From assembly GCA_015143295.1 (NCBI GenBank), contig CM026570.1:25241250-25305249 (forward strand): a DNA stretch of 64,000 bases. Direction: 5' to 3'. Position 1 is the stretch's first letter. Each line of letters starts with the position of its first letter. Under the pieces are notes generated by a model. That model was not told where the DNA came from, ran no database searches, and saw only the letters and a program-made list of their open reading frames with translations. The translations under genes and the position numbers were made by a program. This document shows positions 28,253 to 38,955 of the stretch, in pieces. The stretch is from Tetracentron sinense. Lineage: Eukaryota > Streptophyta > Magnoliopsida > Trochodendrales > Trochodendraceae.

Positions 28253-31200
28253 AATTGCCTCAGATTCATAATGTTCCAGGATTTTGAGATGAGATTACCT
28301 TGTAAGTCTTTCAAGTAACAGACTCTAGGACTTCCCAATCGTTCTACGATATAAGGCCCTTCCCAGTTAGGTCCAACTTGTCACTGTTAAGCTCTCTCGT
28401 GCTCTGGAACACTCTTCGGAGAACGAGATCACCGACCTGCAGCACTCTCCGTTGTACTTTCTTGTTGTAGGCTTTCCTCAATCGTTGTTGATACCTCCTC
28501 ATCTGAATGCTGGCATCTTCTCGCTTATCTTCTAGCAGATCGAGATGAATAGCCATAAGCTCTGTGTTCTGATCTTTCTCTCCATCCTTCTTATTGTGCC
28601 AAGACCGCACTGTAGGCAAACTGATCTCAGTAGGAATGACAGCTTCCATACCATACGCTAGAGAGAAAGGAGTTTCATTGGTAGGACTCCTCGGAGTTGT
28701 TCTGTACCCCCACAAAACGTTGTGCAGCTCGGCGGTCCACTTCCCCTTCGAATCTTCCAGTCTTCTCTTCAAGGCATTGAGAATATTCTTATTGGCTGCC
28801 TCGGCCAATCCATTCCCCTGAGGATAATATGGGGAAGAGAAAACATGCTTGATCTTCAGCTCGCTGCAAAAGTCGGCAATCAAACGTCCTGAAAACTGCT
28901 TCTCGTTGTCAGTAATGATGGACTGCGGTATGCCAAATCTGCAGATGATATGTTCCCACAAGAACTTCTTCACCTCTTGTTCTCTGATACGTGCAAGAGG
29001 AACAGCTTTAATCCAACGAGAGAAGTAATCAGTTGCCACTAGAAGAAAGATCAGATTCCCTGGAGCCCTAGGGAAAGGTCCTACAATATTAAGTCCCCAA
29101 CGCGCAAATGGCCAAGGCTGAGATACAGTGCTGAGCTCTTGAGCCGGAGCATGAATCAAACGAGCAAACCGCTGGCACTGGCTGCACTTCTTCACATACT
29201 TCTGAGCATCAGCCTGCATGTAAGGCCAGAAGTAACCTTGCCCCAGAGCTCGGTGGGCAATGGTTCTCCCGCCTGAATGTATACCACATATGCCTTCATG
29301 CAACTCAGCAAGTATTCTCTCCACATCTGCAGGATGAACACACTTCAACAAAGGCCCACCAAAAGATTTCCTGAACAACTCTCCTTGCACCAAGGCATAA
29401 CGAGATACCTTGAACAGAATGCGCCTCGACTCCTTCACATTGATAGGAAGAATTCCATCATTCAGATAAGCCACCAGCCCTGTCATCCAGCTCGGAACAG
29501 GATTGACAAAAAACTGAAGAGTTATTGAAGGATACTCTTGGAACTCCATCAGAATAGCCTTAGGCTCGTCAGCCTGCACCATGGAAGCTAGTTACGCCAA
29601 AGCGTCAGCATGCCTGTTCTCATCTCTCCGGGTGTGCCTGATCTCCACAACGGTGAATGCTTCACACTGCGAATGAACGAGAGTAGCATACTGCTTCATC
29701 CGGTCGTCCTTGCAGTCATAAACACCATTCACCTGATTCATCACGAGCTGTGAATCACAAAACACTCTCAACATGGAGATCTGTAGCTCTCGAGCACTCT
29801 GCAACCCAAGCAGTAAGGCTTCGTACTCAGCTTCGTTGTTGGAGGCAGTGAACCCAAGACGCAACATCTTCTGCACTTTGATGTTCTCCGGACTTATAAG
29901 CACAACGCCCAGCCCTGAACCACTGAAATTAGAAGATCCGTCCACGTATAATAGCCAATCATTCCACTCTGATGACTCGGCTCCATCCACAACGACATCT
30001 CCATTGTCAACTTCAATAGGAAGTTCCCGAAGATCAACAACCACCTCCTCTGCTTCCTCCTCCACAGGGAAATCAGAAAGAAAACCTGCCATTGCTTGCC
30101 CCTTTTCTGAACTCCTAGCTCGATACTGACTATCGAACTCACTCAGAGCCACAGCCCACTTCGACATCCTCCCCACCAACTCGGGTCGTCCCAGCACGAC
30201 TTTCAAGGGATACGTTGTGATGACAACGATAGAATGAGCATGAAAGTAAGAACGAAGCTTTTCCGCAGAAAAGACAAGAGCTAGACATACCTTCTCGAGC
30301 TTGCTATAATTGCACTCTGCCTTGAGAAAGGTTTTGCTGATGAAATAAACAGGTTTCTCCACACCATCACAACTCCTGACCAGGACGGAACCAAGGGCTT
30401 GCTCTGAAACAGATAGATAAAGATATAAGATTTCACCTGGCTCAGGTACCGAAAGGATAGGAGCTGAGCCTAAATATTCCTTCAAGGCAAGGAAAGCTCG
30501 AGAACACTCTAAAGTCCACGCAAAAATAGAGTCCTTTCTCAGCAACTCGAAAAGAGGTTTGCAACGATCTGATGACTTGGAGATAAACCGATTGAGTGCA
30601 ACAATCCGGCCTGTCAGCTTCTGGATCTCCTTCTTCGACTTAGGCTCTGGCATGTCTAGCAAAGCACGGATCTGAGCTGGATTAGCCTCAATCCCCCGCT
30701 GACTCACAAGATAACCCAAAAATTTCCCCGAGGTAACCCCGAAGGTGCACTTCTCTGGGTTGATCTTAAGATTGAAAGATCGCAGAACAGAGAAAGGCTC
30801 AGCAAGGTCCGTCACCAGAGTACCTCGTACTCGACTCTTCACAACGATATCATCGATGTAAACTTCAACCGTCTTGCCGAGAAGTGACCCAAACATGAGA
30901 TTCATAAGATGTTGATAGGTGGCACCTGCATTCTTCAAGCCAAAAGGCAATCACTCGATAACAGAACAAGCCCCGCTCCGTTATGAAGGTGGTCTTCTCT
31001 CGATCTGCTTCCGCCAGGAGGATCTGGTTATAGCCTGAATAACCATCCATGAAGGATAACATCTCGTGGCCAGCAGTGGTGTTGATGAGCCTGTCTATCC
31101 TTGGCATGGAAAAAAAGTCCTTGGGGCAGGCCTTATTGACACCAGTGAAGTCAATACAAACTCTCACCTTCCCGTTCTTCTTAGGCACAGCCACAACATT

Positions 31201-31587
31201 GGCTATCCAATCAGGGTACTGCACCTCCTGAATGAACCCGAACTGAATCAGCTTGTCAATCTCTTCGTTCACTGCATCATGATAAGCTGGAGCAAGCCTC
31301 CGAGGTTTCTGCTTCACTAGAGGGATAGCAGGATCAACATTGAGGTGATGACAGATAACACTCGGATCGATGCCAGTCATGTCTTTGTGAGACCATGCAA
31401 AGACATCAAGGTTCTGCCTAAGGAAACTCAGCAACTCGAGCTCTTCCTCCGCGGTCAAGCTCGTCCCGACCTGCAACACCTTTGGCTCTTCTTCCGTTCC
31501 CAAATTGACAGCTTTCGTGGGCTCAACGGAAGGTCTGTACAACAATGTTTCCGAGCTCTCTTCCACAACGGGAACGACCTGTAACTG
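28253..31587 (-). pseudogene. Element F pol: RT, RNase H, second RNase H, integrase
   Basis: Reverse transcriptase begins after the break at 31588 (L-D-V-F-A-W-S-H-K-D-M-T-G-I) and keeps the catalytic Y-I-D-D (about 30849-30860). The gypsy RNase H follows, then a second RNase H (Y-V-D-G-S-S-N ... N-N-E-A-E-Y-E-A-L ... H-A-D-A-L-A). Integrase has a His/Cys finger and T-D-N and E-A-A-N-K motifs. Its first catalytic Asp is replaced by Asn (AAT at 29088-29090). Lesions: a one-base insertion near 30947, TAA at 29592-29594, and a one-base frameshift near 28365. The true end is TAG at 28253-28255, after N-L-R-Q-F-F-Q. The product is a polyprotein segment, inactive here. Confidence 0.88.
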
Positions 31588-33412
31588 CTACGAAGGCACA
31601 ACGGAAGTAGGAAAATTGCACTTCTGCGATGCCAACTGATCACCCTTGATCTCCTGAGGCCCGTCCTGCGTTGAATACTTCAACACCTGATAGTACGAGG
31701 ACGGAACAGCCTTCATCTCGTGGGTCCACCAACGACCCAAGATGGCATTGTAAGGCGATGACGCATCCAGAACGGAGAACCTGGTCTGAAGGACAACGGG
31801 CCCAGCCACAACGGGTAAGACAACGTCGCCTACAGGCTTCATCGAGCTGCCATCAAATCCGAACAGTGGAGTCTGAGCAGGGATTAGAACGGAAGGATCC
31901 AGCTTCATCTGGGTGAAAGCATGAAGATACAAGATGTTAGCTCCACTCCCGAAATCCACGAGCACTCTCCTGATGTCGAAATCTCCTATTCTCACAGTGA
32001 GAACAAGAGCATCATAGTGAGGTCGGATCACTGCTGTCAGATCACGATCAGTGAAAGTAAGTGCCTGCTTAACGCTTCTGGTAGGCACTTGCACCTGGCA
32101 TACTACAGCATCGTGAGACAGCTTCCTGGCCTTCGCCCTGAAGTTCCTCTCCACATCTGCTTCCGGCGCTTGCACGCGGTAAATGACATTGATCGTACCC
32201 AAGGAAGCTCCTCCACTGGTACTTGGATTACTGGCAGGTTCTCCTCCACGAGTCTGGGATACCGGCTCCCTGGCATGCTCCATGCCGCCGTTGCCAGAAG
32301 CAAGATACTCTCCCAAGTACCCTTCCTGAACCAGTCTCTCCAAGTACTCCCTCAGAATACGACATCGGTTGGTGAGATGACCACGGCATTTGTGATAATG
32401 ACAATACTCATGCACCCGTGGTCCCGATGTAACATCCTGCACAGCCCTAGCCGGCCACTCGAAGTACGCCTGATCCTCCATCGACCTCATGATGGTCGCC
32501 GGGCTAACTGTGAAATTGATGCGCGGTGTTCGATCTGCAAAAGATCGCCGCTCACTAGGCTGCACGCCTCTCTCGTGCTGTACTTGAGGCTGCACCTGGC
32601 GTGGCTGATACTGCTGCCTCGCCTGCTGTTGATCATTAGGACGTCTCTCCGTCCTACTCTGTTGCTGATTAAAGTTTACTTCAAGCGGACGCCGAACCGG
32701 CTGATCCCGCTGAGTCACATAGACTGCTCTCTCCTTCTGCTTCCTTGGTGGCGAGTCCTCAGATGATGAAGACTCGTACTTCTGCTTCTTCTCCTTCCTC
32801 TTCAAAGATCGGTGTGTCCTCTCTACGACATCCACCACTCTTGAAAGCAGCGATACAGCTCGCTTCGTCGACCTTATCGATGTTGTGGACTTCATCGGTG
32901 AAACGCGAAATAAAGTCCGTCAAGGATTCGGCCGGCTTCATCCTCAAAGAGAAGAGAGGATCTGCACCTGCTTTCTTCTTTTTATTGATAATGAAACGAT
33001 CAATAAAAGCTGACCTGAGCTCTGAGAAATTACTGATGGAACCAGGAGGCAAGTTCCGAAACCACTTCGACGCTGCCCCAGACAGGCTGTTGGGGAAAGC
33101 TTTGCAATACAGGTCATCATCTGGATTGCGAACAGCCATTGCATGTTTGAAATCAAACAAATGCTCCTCCGGATCCGTCCTTCCAGTGTACATGGGGAAT
33201 GTAGCACCCCAGACTTTTCCATCTTTAAATGAATAAGTATTTCGTAGTTGAATGGCCTTCCGCGTAGTTTAATTAATAAATAGGGGAGAAATTGGAAATT
33301 TCAAAATGTCAGAAATGTGCATTTTCAAGAGACGAATCCAATGCAAGTTGAATCGTCGAAATCGGACGAACGAGTCAAAAGATATGGCTAAAACAGTCGG
33401 GACCTATAGAGC

Positions 33413-33597
33413 ACCGATCGCTCGGTCCAGTCAGCGATCGATTGGTCCAAAACCGATCGATCGGTAGCTATCGCACGGTCAAAACTTTTGTATGGGGAAA
33501 TTTTCCAGAGAGTGAGTTTTTGACCGGTCGATTGGTCAATAACACCGATCGCTCGGTAGGCAACCGATCCATCGGTCATAACCACCGATCGCTCGGT
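33413..33597 (+). promoter_or_regulatory. Palindrome array in LTR E (ACCGATCGATCGGT boxes)
   Basis: Fourteen-base boxes start at 33413, 33433, 33452, 33466 (weak), 33523, 33544, 33563 and 33584. Centre spacings are 20, 19 and (after a gap) 21, 19, 21 bp. Boxes vary at one or two bases but keep the dyad. The TATA-like CCTATAAGG lies about 60 bp downstream. Confidence 0.85.
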
Positions 33598-34572
33598 CTT
33601 CGTGTTTTTGCAGAAATTTCATTAAGGGTGTTTTCATCTTTTGGGGGTTAAACCCTTTCCTATAAGGCTTTGCCCGAGCCTTAGGGCCTCATTCTCATCA
33701 CTTAAGAGATTTTGAGAGATAGAGAGTGAGAAGAAGGGGGTTTCTAACCTAGGATTTCCATTGAGGAAGGAATCAAAGGGATGGACCATCCTAGGTCGTC
33801 CTCAAACTTGGATTGCATCAAGTTCAAGGCTCAAGCTCGTGTGGGAGCCACTCTCCAAGCTAGGGCAGCCATCTCACGTACGTCTTGAAAGGGGTTTCTT
33901 CCCCACGCCAATCCTCTTTCAAGCAAAGACTTCCTTCTTGCAAGTAGAGCTTCTATTTCAAGGTTTCTTCAAGATCAAGCCTCGATCTAAGGTTAGTACA
34001 CCCTACTAACTTACCCTAGCAATAAATCTAGGTTTTCCTTATGAAATATGATTCTTGTTAGTATGTTTTATTCCTTGCAAAATGTGTCGTCTATAATAAA
34101 TATAAACAAGATAAAGAAAGGGTAGGGATGCTTGGATGGAGGTTGGATACGGCGATTGGATGCCGAATGTGTGGGTTGTGGATTGGAAAATGGAGGATGG
34201 GCATTGTACAAATAACAAACTTCCCATTGTGTGATTGAATAGAAAATATGCATTAAAAAGAAGGAGATAAACTACTAAGGAATAATGTATGAAAGTGTTT
34301 GACAAAACACCTAAACTATGAATAAATGATCTCAATGAAGAATATAGAAATGGGTTTTATGCATGCGTTCCTATAAATGATAAATTGATCAAATGTTATG
34401 CAAACTACTTAAGTTACCTATGTTCATATCATGAATTGAATTGTAATGCCATATCTTGGTTATCCTCATTATCATGATTGTCACTATTGACACGTACACG
34501 AGCACGCATGATAGCATGAACCGAGATTTCAAGAGCATGTGCATATAATAAACAACAAGAAAATATTGCACG

Positions 34573-34848
34573 TCAAGGAGGTTGGTAGCCCAGGGAAAAT
34601 TCGGGTGCTAACCTCTGGCTCACAAGAAAACTAAACAAGTAATAAAAATCACCTATTGTCAAGGAGGTTGGTAGCCCAGGGAGATTCGGGTACTAGCCTC
34701 TGGCTCACAAGAAAACCAAACATTGCATATCAAGGAGGTTGGTAGCCCAGGGACATTCGGGTACTAACCTCTGGCTCACAAGTGCATTGCATATCAAGGA
34801 GGTTGGCAGCCCAGGGAGATTCGGGTGCTAGCCTCTGGCTCACAAGTT
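34573..34848 (+). repeat. Stem-loop tandem repeat in LTR E (four units)
   Basis: Units start at about 34573, 34658, 34729 and 34793. Each has GAGGTTGGTAGCCC and GGGTGCTAACCTC (or close variants) as the two arms of a stem, then TGGCTCACAAG. Spacers between units vary in length, but the arms are conserved. Confidence 0.88.
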
Positions 34849-35135
34849 ACAAGATGAAAGTTTACAAGATGATGATCATGCATTCATGCATGTACGCATA
34901 CATGATTTCTACGAGGCATATCGAGACAAGACATGGGTTTCAAGCTTGGGTTTTATCGGTGTTTTTGCATTCATGCACACACTTTTAAATGATTGTATTG
35001 TACCATGTCAAATACTGTTTAGTTCGTGATGCTTCTATTACTGCTTTGCATGGTATGACTATTACGTGTGTTATTATTGTTATGGCTAGCTAGTAGCTTG
35101 TACTCGCTGAGTATTCCATGCTCAGCCGTACTTTC

Positions 35136-35291
35136 ATGTCGGCAGGTGTGCGAGCCCCTCTTGACATATATGATCAGGGTCCTTGGATAGAGGAGGACTA
35201 CGGGGAGGAAGAACTGTATGAGGATCTAGTAGTCGAGCATCAGGCGGAGGCAAGAGACTTAGACCATTGGCCCCACGGGGGTGACTATTGA
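35136..35291 (+). CDS. Conserved LTR micro-ORF, 51 residues (intact copy in LTR E)
   Basis: The frame is open from ATG to TGA. It starts M-S-A-G-V-R-A-P-L-D-I-Y, has P-W-I-E-E-D-Y near residue 16-22, is strongly acidic, and ends L-D-H-W-P-H-G-G-D-Y. LTRs C (56800-56946, intact), B (38386-38535, one stop), D (43186-43302, one stop) and A (9905-10025, decayed) keep the same motifs in frame. It directly follows the CTGAG hairpin and an AG that could be a splice acceptor. I do not recognise a family. Conservation across diverged LTRs argues for coding, but a structural RNA explanation is not excluded. Confidence 0.6.
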   Translation: MSAGVRAPLDIYDQGPWIEEDYGEEELYEDLVVEHQAEARDLDHWPHGGDY

Positions 35292-36285
35292 TCGAGAAGG
35301 TGTTGGGTCTTATGTATTTTGATATTTTGATAGGTGGGCCTGTCCACCTTAGACTTAGGCGTGTTTTGTATTTATGTTAACTTGGAATACTACATTTTGG
35401 ATCATTATAAAGAAAAGAAAAATTTAGTTTTCGCTTCCGTAAATTAGGTTTAGCTTCCGTGCTCTGATTATCATTGTTTAGTACTGTGTTTATCTTGTGC
35501 ATTACAGGATGGTTTGGCAGGTACGAAGTGTCACATCTAAAATATCCCTAAACTCCTAGGGGGTATTTTGGGGCGTGACGGGGAAGATCGGAGTTATAAA
35601 CTTGGAAGAAGTATATGACTGATTGATGGCGTCCGTGAAAGGAGAGTTCTCAACGTTGTCCTTTGCTGACTGAGCAAAGTGGTCAGGAATCCCTCCCTTC
35701 ATGCTCTTAACACGAGCACTGATCAAAGCTTCCACCTCCTTGGCAGTCACCCAAGTCTTCTAGGCGTCTGCACCTCCGGTACCCCCTCTCAAGTCTTCTC
35801 GCCCTGCCCCTTCTCGCAAATCCACACGATCTGAAGGAATACTCTGCTCTGCCTGAACCTGAGGCTGCCTTACATCCCCTTCAGTAGGAAGAAGCACAAA
35901 CCTGGTTTCACGGTTCTCCGGTGCAGAAGGAGAAGAAGAGAAGTCAAACTGACGTCTCATGGAAGACCTCTGCAGTGGCACCTCATTCACCTCGAGCCTG
36001 CTATGCTCGAACGCCTCCAGCCTCGCCTGCATCAACTGCTGCTGCCTGGTGATCTGATCCAGAGCAGACTGCTGCATTTGCAACATCGCCAAAATGCGAT
36101 CAGAAACAGAAAGCTCAACAGGAGGAGGCACGGTCCTCTCTGATTGCCCAGAAGAAGGACTGACCCCAGGGATGTGCACGACAGAAGGTACAAAAGGAGT
36201 GGCCTGAGGGGTTTGATCCTCATGCCCGAACACCGATGACTGATCAGCCATGATCACAAAGAGCAAAGGGGGGTTCGTTTATTAT

Positions 36286-36303
36286 TTCCCACAGACGGCG
36301 CCA
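36286..36303 (-). other. Element F primer binding site
   Basis: Four to five bases after the 5' LTR the minus strand reads TTGGCGCCGTCTGTGGG. The TGGCGCC start resembles the tRNA-Asp type of gypsy primer site, but the remainder does not match perfectly, so the tRNA is unconfirmed. Confidence 0.6.
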
Positions 36304-36307
36304 ATTT

Positions 36308-37251
36308 TGTGGGGGAAAAATACCAGAAAGGACACGCGTCAGCTACAGCTCCACACACGCCCTGGTTTATCGATAGAAGGTTGGAGTGGAGGGTGTGACA
36401 CCCTGGCCTGTACTCCGATGATAAAGTCAGTAGATGTAGAAGATGATGAACAGTAAACTCTGAAATAGGCACTGAAAGTTGCGCAAGGCTCTGGGAAGCA
36501 CTGAACAAGTATACTCTGAAGTACGGCCAAAAAACGTGATCCCAAGCACTAAAACGTGATCCAAAGGTCCCTCTCCCTAAAACGTGATCTCAAGCACTAA
36601 AAATCACAGGGTATTTATAGGGTAAGGTTGGTATGGCCATCGATGACCATGGATGGCCATAGGTGTCCATACCACGTGTTTTGCACTCATTGCCAAATAT
36701 GTCAGACATACCTGTCACCTGTTGCATCACACGTGAGAGCCTCCTATGAGTCCAATCGGACGGGATCGGACAGTACGCAGAAGTGACCAGCATTAAATGC
36801 CAATACAGTGCTTTCGGCACAAACAGTGTTTTCGGCACGCCTGTCAGAATTATGGATCGCCTCCTGATCACTTCCTCCTACGAGTCGGTCTCGTTGTTGA
36901 CTCGAGCTCGGTTACGGTGTAGATGTCTTAAAATACAGCCAGGACATCGTTGTCGGTGAGACAACGGTCTCGTTGTTCATGTAACGACAAAAACGTTGTC
37001 AAGAGAACAACGGTTACGTTGTGCTTCAGACAACGAGCACGTTGTCAAGCCACAACGGAAACGTTGTTCTACAAGAAAACAAAGACGTCGTAATGCGCAC
37101 AACGGGAACGTTGTGCATCAGACAACATGTGAACCCTCTATTTTAAGCACGTGACCCCAACTCGTGTCCACGTGTCACTTTCGTGAACAAAACAACAAAA
37201 ACGAGCTCGTTCTCCAACGCTAAGTTGATTTTATGAATTTTATCCGTTACA
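36308..37251 (-). repeat. Element F 5' LTR
   Basis: Same length as 23244-24187 and almost the same sequence, with about 13 substitutions and no indels seen. It is followed by the target duplication TTCCT at 37252-37256. Confidence 0.95.
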
Positions 37252-37326
37252 TTCCTTTCTTCCACAAACGCCCTTTGGGTTAGTGAGCTGTTGAACAACT
37301 GTGGAAAACGTCTTTTTGAGAGACAA

Positions 37327-37735
37327 TGCATTGTATTACCTCTAGTGCACGCCCGAGGCCCAGCCTCGGGCATCCCTTCATTGTGCAGCATTTGGAGCTA
37401 AAAAGAGGAGAAGTCATTTCATTTTCTCCCCTGTTTTTTGACTTCTCCCCAGTGGCAACAGATTACCTCTGGTGCATGCCCGAGGCCCAGCCTTGGGCGT
37501 CCATTCATCGTGTGCTATGTGTGGGATAAAAAGTTGGAGAGATATCAACTAAGGAGAATTCAAAAAATAGGAGAGAAAATGAAATGACTTCTCCCCTTTT
37601 AGCGCCAAATGCAACACATGAATGGACACCCGAGGCCTAACCCAAGGTAATCCGACGTGCTCCCCAGTTGATATCTCTCCCCCTTTTTATCCTACATGGC
37701 ACACGATGAATGGGTCAGTGGCAGTGACCAATGAA
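37327..37735. mobile_element. Self-nested MITE pair (same family as 22303-22533)
   Basis: An older, right-truncated copy (from about 37327, opposite internal orientation) is split by a second copy at 37454-37659. The second copy begins GGCAACAGATTACC and is flanked on both sides by CTCCCCAGT (37445-37453 and 37660-37668), an exact 9-bp target duplication. This length supports a Mutator-type family. Confidence 0.85.
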
Positions 37736-37739
37736 TACA

Positions 37740-38095
37740 AACCAAATTGAAATTTTAGATCCTATCTACGGAATATCAATCTACCTCTTAAATATCTAAA
37801 CACAATCTCTAATTGGTAGAGAAACAGACCAAATTAGACTTTACGTTCCAAATCAAACTAAATTTAATGCACCTTTTGGACGGGTGAGTTGGCACCTAAC
37901 ACCTGAACTCCACATTGCAAAATACCAGCATACAGTTGAGCTATGGGCTAGTTCAAATTAGGAGGCAATCAATCCGCTTACATTTACGTTCTAATAAATT
38001 ATCACCTAACCAAATGGCTAATTATGCAATCTTGTAATTCTTAAGTGTAACTAAACTCAACAGCTCCATATCTCTGTCACTGACTCACTGTATCA
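37740..38095. other. Spacer without a recognised gene
   Basis: AT-rich sequence. The missing last LIM exon was looked for here and not found. Confidence 0.5.
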
Positions 38096-38385
38096 GAGTT
38101 TCGCACCCCAAAATCCCACCTAGGTTAAAGTGAGACCTTGACACATGACTTAACCATCAATCATCATAATATTCTGTCATAAAGCATTTAAGGCAATCTA
38201 AAATATGAACCTAAAATTTTTTCTTCAATTAACCATGATCAAGTCTAATATCTCAAATTAAAACTAAAACATATTAAATAATTCGAATCATCCATCATGA
38301 TTCTCAACAATCAATCCAACCTAACCATAAATCCAAGATTAAATCTATTACAATGTATTGAACTCCAAATTTAAATATTGATAAT

Positions 38386-38535
38386 TTAATTCTCAGAAAA
38401 AGGCCAACGATCCAGATTCCATAAACCCTCGGGATAATCACCTGCTGGATCTTCTTCTTAATCTTTGTATTCTTCCTCTTCCCAAGGTCTTGATGCACAA
38501 ATATCAAACCTAAAACCTACCGACAACAAAGTCAT
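38386..38535 (-). pseudogene. Conserved LTR micro-ORF in LTR B (one in-frame stop)
   Basis: Fifty codons from ATG at 38535 to TAA at 38386. It carries F-R-F-D-I-C-A-S-R-P-W-E-E-E-E-Y-K-D, then TAA, then E-E-D-P-A-G-D-Y-P-E-G-L and L-D-R-W-P in the same frame. Only the one stop breaks it. Confidence 0.7.
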
Positions 38536-38832
38536 CGGTTGAGTAACAAGTTACTTCACGTATATAAACTCCTAACTAACAATATAATAACATTAATATA
38601 AAGCATAAATTATGATTTAACAATACATGAAATCATATAAACAATTCAGAGTGCGGAAGCATAATTTCAAATCAATTCTTATACGTGTTCACTTGTACTT
38701 ATCTTTCTTACCTATTTTACTTGTCTTTCTTGTTTGTGAGTGTATCCAACAACATGCATTATGCAATAACTTAAAATAACTCTACCACATATATTGGATA
38801 GAGATTAACATATTCCCTACTTACCGAGGTAC

Positions 38833-38955
38833 CACATGGTTTACACATTATTTGGTGCATACAGTTTGTATACACATTATCCGGTGTATACGGCTTGTCT
38901 ACACATTGTCCGGTGTATACAGCTTGTTTGCACATTATCCGGTGCATACAACTTG
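38833..38955 (-). repeat. Stem-loop tandem repeat in LTR B (four 30-bp units)
   Basis: Four units of ACACATTATCCGGTGTATAC plus GGCTTGTCT-like spacer. GTATACAC and GTGTATAC across unit borders form stems. Confidence 0.85.

Larger units (their letters stand above)
33200..35580 (+). mobile_element. Solo LTR E inside element F gag
   Basis: It begins TGTAGCACCCCAGAC and ends in the block CCTAGGGGGTATTTTGGGG followed by CGTGACG. GGGAA flanks both sides (33195-33199 and 35581-35585). The order within it is: early conserved block, palindrome array (33413-33597), TATA (CCTATAAGG, 33658-33666), purine-rich leader, donor-like AAG/GTTAGT (33989-33996), four stem-loop repeats (34573-34848), CTGAG hairpin (35108-35126), and an intact micro-ORF (35136-35291). 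No internal sequence remains. Confidence 0.93.
31588..36251 (-). pseudogene. Element F gag and protease, split by solo LTR E
   Basis: Gag starts M-A-D-Q-S-S-V-F-G at 36251, just after the primer site. An in-frame TAG lies at 35760-35762. The frame then runs to 35581 and resumes at 33199 once LTR E and one copy of its target duplication are removed. Gag core motifs follow (T-D-P-E-E-H-L-F-D-F; W-F-R-N-L-P-P-G-S-I). A one-base frameshift falls near 32845. A basic linker and an aspartic protease follow (V-L-V-D-F-G-S-G-A-N; I-L-G-R-W-W). The frame ends at TAG 31588-31590, where the open frame continues into pol. The frame of the insertion site is undamaged by E itself. Confidence 0.85.
23244..37251 (-). 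mobile_element. Ty3/gypsy retrotransposon F, Tat type, complete with target duplication
   Basis: The two 944-bp LTRs (23244-24187 and 36308-37251) differ at about 13 positions by eye. They are flanked by TTCCT at 23239-23243 and 37252-37256. The order on the minus strand is 5' LTR, primer site, gag, protease, RT, RNase H, second RNase H, integrase, a minisatellite, an antisense gene, a purine-rich tract and the 3' LTR. The second RNase H plus an antisense ORF after pol is the pattern of the Tat group. The coding part has several stops and frameshifts, and integrase lacks its first Asp, so this copy is inactive. Solo LTR E (33200-35580) is nested in gag; without it the element is about 11.6 kb. 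Confidence 0.93.

Noticed and set aside
31921-32766. Long plus-strand open frame of 281 codons
   Set aside because: It is antisense to the gag-protease frame of element F and shows no domain of its own.
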